Origin: a virus
Virus record (IMG/VR): IMGVR_UViG_3300022871_000990
Coordinates: 1-28,614 of that record
DNA length: 28,614 nt
Strand: one strand, 5' to 3'
Position numbers and translations under genes: made by a program. The notes under the pieces were generated by a model, which ran no database searches, was not told where the DNA came from, and worked only from the letters and a program-made list of their open reading frames with translations. Positions 6,687 through 13,742 of the stretch are shown in pieces (the first letter of the stretch is position 1; every line of letters starts with the position of its first letter).

Positions 6687-8065
6687 TTAAAATTAAGCGA
6701 CAGAACGTGGATGGCGGTGCAGAACGGAAACTACTTATCGGGATGATTGTCAGCGATAAGTTTATCAAGCAAGCAATGCCATTTTATGATCCCGACTTGA
6801 TTGAGCAGAAATATGCTCGGACTGTTGCGGAATGGTGTGCCCATTATTATCAGCGGTATGAGAAAGCTCCCGGTCTTCATATCAAAGACATTTTTGACAG
6901 TCATGCTGACAAGATGGAACCGACAGAACGGGATTTGGTATCGGATTTGTTGGAGAGTCTTTCTACTGAATACGAACGAGCAGATCAGATGAACACTCCC
7001 TACCTGCTCGATCAGGCAGAAGCATATTTTAAAACTAGAAGCCTAAACCAGTTATTCTCAGAAAGTAAAGGTTTGCTGCTGGAAGGAGACGTGGCTGGAG
7101 CAGAAGCGGAATTGAGTAATTATAAGAGAGTGGGAAGATCGTCATCACTGGGATCCAATCCATTCAAAGATCCTGATGGAATTATGCGAGCATTCGAGCA
7201 GGCTGAGAAACCATTATTTGCCCTACCAGGCAAACTGGGATACATGCTGAACGAAGAATTTGGTCGCGATAAGTTTCTGGCATTCATGGGTCCAGAGAAG
7301 CGTGGCAAGACGTGGTGGCTGAACGAGCTGGCTATCCGAGCGGCGAAGGCCAGATGCAACGTGGCTTTATTTGGAATTGGGGACATGAGCTTGGAGCAAA
7401 CCATAATCCGGCTCGTTATTCAATTGGCAGGAAGAAGCAACAGAGAAAGATATTGTGGGGCGCATGAGTGTCCTTTTCCTAATGCAGACGGAACTGGGAG
7501 TGACTACAGAACTGTTCCAGCTGTTAAACCTCTGACGTGGCGGGAGGCGTGGCGTATAGGGCAGAGATTTCTTGGCAGGATGAAAGGCAAGGACTTTAAA
7601 TTATCCGTCCATCCCAGTGACCAATTGACTGTCACCGGATTGAAAGTCATTCTTGATAATTGGGAAACGTTTGACAACTTTATTCCTGATGTGGTCATCA
7701 TTGATTACGCTGACAATCTTGCTCCAGAAAATAGACGAGAAGAGTTCCGACACCAGCAGAACCAGATATGGAAACTATTAAGAGGATTATCGCAGGAACG
7801 ACATTGCTTTGTAGCTACGGCGACACAAGCCAATGCAGGATCTTATGATCAGACGACTTTAACAATGAAGCATTTCAGTGAGGACAAAAGAAAGTATGCC
7901 CACGTCACTGCGATGGTAGGACTGAACCAAACTCACGAAGAGAAGCGTGCCCGGCTGATGCGATTGAACATGCTGGTGCAAAGGGAGGGTGAGTTCTACG
8001 CAGAAGATTCGGTTACTGTAGCACATGATTTATGGAGGGGGAGACCGTTATTGTTTAGCTTCTAA
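6683..8065 (+). CDS. Replicative DNA helicase, DnaB-like
   Basis: A 460-residue RecA-fold helicase. The N-terminal 150 residues are helical, as in the DnaB N-domain. Walker A is GPEKRGKT (203-210), Walker B is VVIIDYADNL near residue 338, and ATATQANAG followed by a conserved Gln/Arg region fits DnaB motif H3. The central lobe carries an insertion with CGAHECPFPNADGTG. It is translationally coupled to the initiator-like gene and lies two genes downstream of the primase, the classic priming-helicase module. The usual 'SxGKT' is here 'KRGKT', a variant seen in phage helicases. Confidence 0.85.
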   Translation: MIKIKRQNVDGGAERKLLIGMIVSDKFIKQAMPFYDPDLIEQKYARTVAEWCAHYYQRYEKAPGLHIKDIFDSHADKMEPTERDLVSDLLESLSTEYERADQMNTPYLLDQAEAYFKTRSLNQLFSESKGLLLEGDVAGAEAELSNYKRVGRSSSLGSNPFKDPDGIMRAFEQAEKPLFALPGKLGYMLNEEFGRDKFLAFMGPEKRGKTWWLNELAIRAAKARCNVALFGIGDMSLEQTIIRLVIQLAGRSNRERYCGAHECPFPNADGTGSDYRTVPAVKPLTWREAWRIGQRFLGRMKGKDFKLSVHPSDQLTVTGLKVILDNWETFDNFIPDVVIIDYADNLAPENRREEFRHQQNQIWKLLRGLSQERHCFVATATQANAGSYDQTTLTMKHFSEDKRKYAHVTAMVGLNQTHEEKRARLMRLNMLVQREGEFYAEDSVTVAHDLWRGRPLLFSF

Positions 8066-8074
8066 TAATAAAGC

Positions 8075-8103
8075 TTTACCTCTGAAATGAAATCACCTAT
8101 ACT
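8075..8103 (+). promoter_or_regulatory. Promoter of GIY-YIG endonuclease gene 1
   Basis: TTTACC (8075-8080), a 17-base spacer, TATACT (8098-8103). The spacer contains GAAATGAAA, also present in the spacer of the promoter at 3340. Confidence 0.5.
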
Positions 8104-8108
8104 ATATG

Positions 8109-8209
8109 GCAGGAATAGGAAAGGACTAATTAACCTTCCCGAAAAGACCGGCCCCACAACCGGCCCTGTCCTGCTTCTCATAAATTGTGGTAACAATGTG
8201 GAGTTGCAA
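8109..8209 (+). ncRNA. Structured 5' leader RNA of homing endonuclease (copy 2)
   Basis: Same architecture as the leader at 3372. P1 is GCAGGA (8109-8114) with TCCTGC (8169-8174). P2 is CCGG (8148-8151) with CCGG (8160-8163) and an 8-base loop. P3 is GTAAC (8190-8194) with GTTGC (8203-8207) and an 8-base loop that holds GTGGA. ATG follows at 8210. P2 has a wholly different sequence from copy 1 but keeps the pairing and loop size; P3 has a U-G in place of C-G. Confidence 0.65.
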
Positions 8210-8911
8210 ATGAAGACCAAAATCTATGCCTTGCGGGATGAAGACCGCTGGCTCCGGTATGTGGGGAAAACTGGTAAGCCACTTCCTGTCCGCCTCATTA
8301 TCCATTTACGGGAGGCACAAGCTGGTGTTCGGACACACAAGTGCAATTGGATTCGCTCGATGTTGAGGCATGATTTGATTCCCACCATCACGCTAATTGA
8401 GGAGGTTGAAGGGGGTGGAAATGATGAGGAACGCAAATGGATTAAGTACTTTTATGATCATGGCATTGAACTCGTTAATGGAACTGATGGGGGTGATGGT
8501 GGTAACACAATACTGCGCTTTTCTCCTGAAGAATATGCAGAATTCAGAAAGAAGTGCAGTCATCAAGCGACAGACGAATACCGCAAAAATATGAGTCGAA
8601 TAAAGAAAGGCCACCCGGTATCACAAGAACAAAGACAAAAATTAAGTATAGCAAACAAAGGGCAAATTCCTTGGATGAAGGGGAAGCATCCTGTTCTTTC
8701 TGAAGAACACAAAATGAATATAAGCAAGGCGATGAAAGGAAAACACTGGTTCCTTTCAGAGGAAACAAAAAGAAAAATGAGTATAGCGAAGAAAGGCAAA
8801 CCCTCTTGGCATAAAGGAAAACGGCGTTCTGAAGAAACAAAGAAAAGAATGAGTGCTTCAGCCAGAAAAAGAAAAAAGCAGGCAGGCCGTTGTTATTTTC
8901 ATATTAAATGA
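8210..8911 (+). CDS. GIY-YIG homing endonuclease with NUMOD3 repeats
   Basis: A 233-residue enzyme. The N-terminal GIY-YIG nuclease has KIYALRDEDRWLRYVGKTGK (GIY and YIG elements), an Arg-containing helix (RLIIHLREAQ) and the catalytic Glu in DEERKWIKYF, with the domain ending near GTDGGDGG. Residues about 105-225 hold at least four NUMOD3-type DNA-binding repeats of the form S(Q/E)E..(K/R)xxxSxAxKGK. ATG 8210 has GGAG seven bases upstream; a longer in-frame ATG at 8087 would overlap the promoter and leader. It is probably mobile by itself: own promoter, own leader, inserted between the helicase and the next transcription unit. Confidence 0.87.
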   Translation: MKTKIYALRDEDRWLRYVGKTGKPLPVRLIIHLREAQAGVRTHKCNWIRSMLRHDLIPTITLIEEVEGGGNDEERKWIKYFYDHGIELVNGTDGGDGGNTILRFSPEEYAEFRKKCSHQATDEYRKNMSRIKKGHPVSQEQRQKLSIANKGQIPWMKGKHPVLSEEHKMNISKAMKGKHWFLSEETKRKMSIAKKGKPSWHKGKRRSEETKKRMSASARKRKKQAGRCYFHIK

Positions 8912-8932
8912 ATGACTGGCATTCCGTATAAT
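8904..8932 (+). promoter_or_regulatory. Promoter of the DNA-modification cassette
   Basis: TTAAAT (8904-8909), a 17-base spacer, TATAAT (8927-8932) followed by A. It overlaps the stop codon of the GIY-YIG gene. It matches the promoters at 4099 and 17366 in both the TTAAATGAA and the CCGTATAATA blocks. It would transcribe the four-gene cassette from 8984. Confidence 0.68.
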
Positions 8933-8983
8933 AGATCAAAGACGGAAACGATAGAAGTTCAAAACCAAAGGAGGCCAAAAGCC

Positions 8984-9535
8984 ATGAGCAAGAAACCTGC
9001 GAAGAAAGAAACGACAGCGACCCCGAACCGGGACGCAGCGAACGACATCAACGACGTCCTTAAGCCCGACCCGCTGCTGGATGTCAAGGCCGACGAGGCT
9101 GCGATCAAGACTGAACTTGATGAATTGCTGCCCAGCATCAAAGAGGACGACGACTTGACCCCGGCCACGTGGAAAACGCTGAAAGCGATGGGCTGGAAGA
9201 ACACAACGGAAAAAATAAAAACGAGCACGGCTGCAGGAACAAAAGCCGGTGCCAAATCTTCGGCCGTAAAATCGCCCAAAGCCAAGGCGGTTGCCTCGGT
9301 GAAGAAAACTACCCTGTCTCGCAAGGACGCGGTGTACGCGGTAATCGATGAAAAAGGGGGGACCAAAAAAGGAGTTAACTCAAAAGAACTCGAAATATCG
9401 TCGACGGAACGCATGGTGAAAGCCAATGGCACCGCTGGAACTAGTGCCAGCAACATCTGCAACAACGTGTTGGACGCGCTGGTTCAATATAAAATCATGT
9501 CGCGAGATGAGGACGGCCAATGCCGGTTCGCGTGA
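8984..9535 (+). CDS. Basic linker-type protein with C-terminal winged-helix-like domain
   Basis: A 183-residue protein, first gene of the modification cassette. ATG 8984 has AGGAGG about nine bases upstream; an in-frame ATG at 8912 lies inside the promoter and is rejected. The N-terminus is basic (MSKKPAKKE) and is followed by an acidic segment. Residues about 80-115 are a Lys/Ala/Ser linker of histone H1-like composition. The last 70 residues (LSRKDAVYAVIDEKGG through NICNNVLDALVQYKIMSRDE) look like a small winged helix. No catalytic motif is seen. It may bind DNA for the cassette enzymes, but it could also be an unrelated chromatin-like phage protein. Its 3' end overlaps the methyltransferase start by 16 bases. 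Confidence 0.55.
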   Translation: MSKKPAKKETTATPNRDAANDINDVLKPDPLLDVKADEAAIKTELDELLPSIKEDDDLTPATWKTLKAMGWKNTTEKIKTSTAAGTKAGAKSSAVKSPKAKAVASVKKTTLSRKDAVYAVIDEKGGTKKGVNSKELEISSTERMVKANGTAGTSASNICNNVLDALVQYKIMSRDEDGQCRFA

Positions 9536-10683
9536 TCAATCGTGGAATGAAACAGCAAGGGCTTCCATCTTGGTGGCCCTTGTCTGTTTCCATTCCTTAC
9601 ACAATGGCTGAGGTGAGGAAAGCATCTTCCGCGTGCCTTTTCACCGTTGCCAGTACCTTTTCCGGGTGCGGTGGGTCGTCCACTGGCTATCGTTTGGCAG
9701 GGGGCAAGGTGCTGGCGGTGAATGAATTTGTGCAAGCCGCAAGGGATTCATACTCGGCCAATTATCCCGACGTCACCATTCTCCCGGCGGACATACGCGA
9801 CATCACGGGGAAAGATCTTTGCGAGGCGGCAGGTGTTCGGAAGGGAGAACTTGATATTTTGGATGGATCGCCGCCATGCGCGTCATTTTCTACCGCTGGC
9901 AGTCGGGAAAAAGCATGGGGAAAAAGTAAAAAATACAGCGACACTGAGCAACGATGCGACGATCTGTTTTTCGAGTTTGCTCGCGTACTGCGTGAAGCCC
10001 AGCCCCGTTGTTTCGTTGCTGAAAACGTCAAGGGTCTTACAATAGGAATCGCGAAAAACGTGTTGGGCAATCGTCGACGTGGGTTCGCCGACGATCTGGG
10101 ACTTCCTCCCTCCGTATATTCTGAATTGCAGCAGTGTGGATACATCGTCGCGCACGCGGTGCTGAACGCAGCCGATTACGGAGTTCCGCAGATGCGCCGT
10201 CGTGTTATCTTTATCGGGGTGCGAAAAGATTTAAATATAGCGCCGACGCATCCCTTGCCCACCGTGTCGCGGTATGTTTCTGTTCGCGAGGCCATCGTCG
10301 GGGTGGTTAATAAACCTACCGATTTTTTCCCGCTTCCGACAAAAGGAACGGTAGCGCTGAGACTCCTCTGCGCGTGCAAACCAGGGCACAGCTGTGACGA
10401 ATACCATCCCAAAGGATTTTTTTTCCAATTTAGTCGACTAGAGGGGGATATCCCAAGTCTAACAATTCTTGCAGATGGACCACAATATCATTTCATGTGG
10501 AACGAGGACCGCTATTTGAGCATAGCGGAATGCAAACGAATCTGCGCGTTCCCTGACGATTTCATTTTGACAGGGAATCAAAGACAAAGATGGGAACGGA
10601 TGGGGCGTGCCGTTCCACCGTTGATGATGAAAGCTATCGCGGAACATGTATATAAAACTGTGTTGATGAAAACAAGAACTTGA
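9520..10683 (+). CDS. Cytosine-C5 DNA methyltransferase, predicted carboxymethyltransferase
   Basis: A 387-residue C5 enzyme with all core motifs in order: motif I FSGCGGSSTGY (47-57), motif IV GSPPC with catalytic C120, motif VI ENV (168-170), motif VIII QMRRRVIFIG (224-233), a short target-recognition region (about 237-310), motif IX-like LSIAECKRICAFPDDF, and motif X. In motif X the family-typical GNAVPP is GRAVPP, so the Asn contacting the cofactor site is R363. In an engineered bacterial C5 methyltransferase a basic residue at this position is reported to allow carboxy-SAM as donor. With the CmoA-like gene two positions downstream, transfer of a carboxymethyl group to cytosine is the favoured inference. 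ATG 9520 has AGGA seven bases upstream; 9547 and 9604 are weaker alternatives. Confidence 0.85.
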   Translation: MPVRVINRGMKQQGLPSWWPLSVSIPYTMAEVRKASSACLFTVASTFSGCGGSSTGYRLAGGKVLAVNEFVQAARDSYSANYPDVTILPADIRDITGKDLCEAAGVRKGELDILDGSPPCASFSTAGSREKAWGKSKKYSDTEQRCDDLFFEFARVLREAQPRCFVAENVKGLTIGIAKNVLGNRRRGFADDLGLPPSVYSELQQCGYIVAHAVLNAADYGVPQMRRRVIFIGVRKDLNIAPTHPLPTVSRYVSVREAIVGVVNKPTDFFPLPTKGTVALRLLCACKPGHSCDEYHPKGFFFQFSRLEGDIPSLTILADGPQYHFMWNEDRYLSIAECKRICAFPDDFILTGNQRQRWERMGRAVPPLMMKAIAEHVYKTVLMKTRT

Positions 10684-10702
10684 TGAAACTCAGGAGGGAA
10701 AT

Positions 10703-11956
10703 ATGTCCCGGTTGAATCAAATCGCGTTGGAGCTCAGGGAATTATTGGTGGACCAAATGCGACCCTTCAAAGGAGAACGAGTCGCGGTGTTTCTTTCCAG
10801 CGGGACGGATTCCATGTGCGTCCTGCATGCCTTGCTTGCCGCGAAGGCGAAACCCAGAGCGTATTCTTTTTTTATCGAGGGGGAAGAAAATCGGTTTGAT
10901 CCCGTCGTCGCGAAAAAAACCGCTGATTCCATCGGGATCAATTGGACTCCAATCCCGCTGGCATCTGATCCTACCGCCGCCGCTCGCAAAGCCGTTTTGG
11001 GACTGGGCGTTAAAAGCAAATGCGACGTGGAATGCGGTTGGCCGATGGCGGAAGCTTTGCAAGTCGTGGACGAGGCCGTTGTAGTTTCCGGACATGCCGG
11101 AGACGGCCATTTTGGTTTAACGAAAAAAGTGATGATGCACAAAGATCTTTTCGACGTGGAAAGGGATAGGTGCTTTGAAAATCCCGATTACGCGCAGGTG
11201 CGCACGTTGAAGTGGTTCGCCAAATGCTGTGGAAAATTGCTCTTCACCCCGTGGACCGACCCACGGATCATCCAATTATTGCGTGACCTGTCTTGGCGTG
11301 AGTTGAACCACCCGCGCCAAAAAGAAATTGCTCGCCTTGCCTTTGAAAAAGAATGCACCCTTTATCCCCCGAAACTCCATAGCGACCTGCACGCGGCAGG
11401 GACGGGGATTAAAGAGATGTTTCAGCACATTACCGAAGGGACTCGGTTCACGAACCCCGTTGCTGTTTATCATAGAATCAATTCATTGAGTCTCCCCGTG
11501 TTGGTAGGTCAAGCTCCCAGTAAAACTAGTGACGTGGAAAAACCACTTTCAGCTCGTCCCTTGTCCACCTCGTTGTGCCAATTATTGTCGTGCGATTTAT
11601 TGACGTACCTTTCTTCGTTTGAAAGGATCAATTTGTTGAATGCCTGGCCCGGATCTTCAAAGAAGGGGGATCTATTCCCCGCGCGCCTCGGGGCTGAGCG
11701 GGCGAAAGAATTGATCCCCTATTTTCGGGGACGCGAAGTTATCCTATTGGGAAGGAACGTTGCCAAGGCGTTTGGATTGCGCGACGAGTTCCCTCTTTTG
11801 CGGTATCGCCAAGAACACTGTTGCGAGATGGCGGTGGTGCCGCATCCATCGGGGGTAAATCTTTGGTGGAACGATGAAGAAAATAAAAAAGCCGCCGCGA
11901 CCTTTTTGAAATCAGCCATGGAGTCCGTAACGGATAAATTAAGGGGGGGTTTATAA
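10703..11956 (+). CDS. Asparagine-synthetase-like PP-loop ligase fused to a UDG-like domain
   Basis: A 417-residue two-domain protein. Residues 1-245 resemble the ATP-pyrophosphatase domain of asparagine synthetase B: PP-loop FLSSGTDS (30-37), then VVVSGHAGDGHFG (126-138) aligning with AsnB SGEGADELFG, and FTPWTDPRIIQLLRDL (181-196) aligning with 'SPFLDxRLVEFA'. The N-terminal glutaminase domain is absent. Residues about 265-410 look like a uracil-DNA-glycosylase fold: LVGQAPSK (267-274) in the place of GEAPG, VILLGRNVAKAF (346-357), and VVPHPSG (378-384) in the place of the HPS motif. The classic catalytic Asp is not evident, so base binding or flipping is more likely than excision. Inferred role: ATP-dependent amidation of a carboxylated base in DNA. 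AGGAGG precedes the ATG. Confidence 0.72.
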   Translation: MSRLNQIALELRELLVDQMRPFKGERVAVFLSSGTDSMCVLHALLAAKAKPRAYSFFIEGEENRFDPVVAKKTADSIGINWTPIPLASDPTAAARKAVLGLGVKSKCDVECGWPMAEALQVVDEAVVVSGHAGDGHFGLTKKVMMHKDLFDVERDRCFENPDYAQVRTLKWFAKCCGKLLFTPWTDPRIIQLLRDLSWRELNHPRQKEIARLAFEKECTLYPPKLHSDLHAAGTGIKEMFQHITEGTRFTNPVAVYHRINSLSLPVLVGQAPSKTSDVEKPLSARPLSTSLCQLLSCDLLTYLSSFERINLLNAWPGSSKKGDLFPARLGAERAKELIPYFRGREVILLGRNVAKAFGLRDEFPLLRYRQEHCCEMAVVPHPSGVNLWWNDEENKKAAATFLKSAMESVTDKLRGGL

Positions 11957-12708
11957 TGAAAGAAAAAAATAAGAATAAAGACAAGCTGGGAACGTACACG
12001 AACGGCAAGTGGAAGTTCGATGACAAAGTCACAGCATGTTTTGACAACATGTTGGAACGGTCGATTCCTCAATATAAATTGATGCGAGAATTAACCTTCC
12101 GCGTCGGAAGGCGTTTCGCGACTCTTGGAACTGCCGTTGTGGATCTCGGATGCAGTCGCGGCGGTGCTCTTGCAGAGTTTGTGGATGCCAAACGTCCCGA
12201 GGACCAGACGACGTTCATAGGAGTTGAAATTTCAGAACCAATGGCCCTCGCCGCTACCGAACGGTTTGAAAATCGCGACGACGTGGTGATACACCAAATA
12301 GATCTTCGCGAAACGTATCCTCCCGTAGTCACGCGGGACGGGATCTCGTGTGGGTCGTCCCTCACGCTCGCCGTGCTGGTCCTCCAGTTCATTCCCATCG
12401 AACACCGCCATAGGATTATTAAAAAAATATACCAGCAAACAATTTCCGGCGGGGCGTTGATCCTCGTAGAAAAAGTCCTCGGGAACACGGATGAATTGAA
12501 CGCCATGATGGTTCGCGAGTACTATGAGATCAAACGGATGAACGGATATACCGACGACCAAATCGAACGGAAGCGATTGTCCTTGGAAGGAGTTCTGGTC
12601 CCGATCACGGCGCGTTGGAACGAGGACATACTTCGAGAAAGCGGGTTCAGGCAGGTAGATTGTTTCTGGCGCTCGTTGAATTTCGCGGGATGGATCGCTA
12701 TTAAATAA
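11956..12708 (+). CDS. cmoA-like: Carboxy-SAM synthase, CmoA homologue
   Basis: A 250-residue Rossmann SAM enzyme. It aligns along its length with E. coli CmoA as I recall that sequence: [20 protein letters not shown] against [30 protein letters not shown] (61-70, motif I), [16 protein letters not shown] (158-173), and [20 protein letters not shown] (194-213) against [20 protein letters not shown]. R207 matches E. coli R199, the residue that binds the carboxylate of carboxy-SAM, and Y198 of NGY is kept. CmoA makes carboxy-SAM from SAM and prephenate; in bacteria CmoB uses it on tRNA U34. No CmoB-like gene is seen here, but a DNA methyltransferase is. Its start overlaps the ligase stop (TAATG), so the two are coupled. 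Confidence 0.85.
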   Translation: [250 protein letters not shown]

Positions 12709-12727
12709 ATAATTAAGGAGGTGTTTT

Positions 12728-13741
12728 ATGATTATCAACACAGATCAATTCAAACAGATTTTGGAAACAGTAACTCTTGTCAGGAATATTTCTGGAAAAA
12801 AAGAAAATAGTGGATGCACCGATAATTTACTTTTCAAAGAAAAGCACGTCTTCAGTTATAACGGTGAAGTCGTGGTGTGTTGCCCAACCCCGTTTCCAAC
12901 ATCGTTAGAAGGAATCGTTCCAACAGAAGCATTGATGTCGTTCATACGCAAGGTCAATGACAAAACTATGTCCGTCGAAATGACTGAAGATTTATTGGTG
13001 TTCCGGGGCGGGAAATTCAAAGCCGGCATTTTATTAGAATCCACGGGGCAGTTTCCAAAAAATATCACCACGCTTGTCGACGAAGTTGAATGGACGAAAT
13101 TACCAACCAAATTTGGGGAAGCATTGGACATCGTTTCTGAGAGCGCAGCCACCACACCTGGAACGGTTTTGTCTTTTATTCAAGTGGCCGATGAATCCAT
13201 CACGGCATGCAATAATTTTGAGGTAACTTCTTTTTCAATGAAAGGTCTGAAAAACCAAATTCTTATTCCGGCAACAGCAGTAAAAAATATCGTCCGGTTC
13301 TCTCCCGACAGTATAGGATTTTCTGACAAGTGGATATTTTTTTCAAATCCCAATGGATCCCACCTATCGTGCCGTGCCGGGACTGGAAAATACCCTGATG
13401 TGTCAAAATTACTATCTAACCGAGGGAAGCAAATTGAATTTCCAGAAACAGTGGACGACGTGCTTGCTCGTGCCGATGTGTTTTCCACGATGTCAGGGGA
13501 TGCCACCGATAAAGAAGTGAAGTTCATCGTGGCGGATAAAAAATTTATAATACGTTGTCATGGAAAACAAGGCTGGTTTGAAGAAATTATTCCGTCAACG
13601 GTGGAAAAATCCTTTTCATTCTCCATCAATCCTGAGCATTTATTGCGTGTGATTGAATATGGTAAAAAAATTGAATTAACCGAGACCTCGATTATGTTTC
13701 GAGATTCCAATTTCATCCACTCCGTCTCGATAGAAAAATAA
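12728..13741 (+). CDS. Sliding-clamp-like protein (DnaN/PCNA fold)
   Basis: A 337-residue protein with DnaN-like organisation: a short N-terminal helix (TDQFKQILETVTLVRN), alternating strands with a repeated pattern (VPTEALMSFIRKVND, IPATAVKNIVRF), and a C-terminal FSINPEHLLRVIEYG resembling the third-domain 'xNPxYLLDAL' of bacterial beta clamps. The length is slightly below that of bacterial DnaN (about 366). A strong AAGGAGG precedes the ATG. Its position before the polymerase genes and near a clamp loader ATPase supports the call. Sequence similarity is weak, so a T4 gp45-like clamp or another beta-rich protein remains possible. Confidence 0.68.
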   Translation: MIINTDQFKQILETVTLVRNISGKKENSGCTDNLLFKEKHVFSYNGEVVVCCPTPFPTSLEGIVPTEALMSFIRKVNDKTMSVEMTEDLLVFRGGKFKAGILLESTGQFPKNITTLVDEVEWTKLPTKFGEALDIVSESAATTPGTVLSFIQVADESITACNNFEVTSFSMKGLKNQILIPATAVKNIVRFSPDSIGFSDKWIFFSNPNGSHLSCRAGTGKYPDVSKLLSNRGKQIEFPETVDDVLARADVFSTMSGDATDKEVKFIVADKKFIIRCHGKQGWFEEIIPSTVEKSFSFSINPEHLLRVIEYGKKIELTETSIMFRDSNFIHSVSIEK

Positions 13742-13742
13742 A

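Noticed and set aside
9520-10683. Restriction-modification system
   Set aside because: No endonuclease gene accompanies the methyltransferase; the homing endonucleases nearby have their own leaders and promoters.
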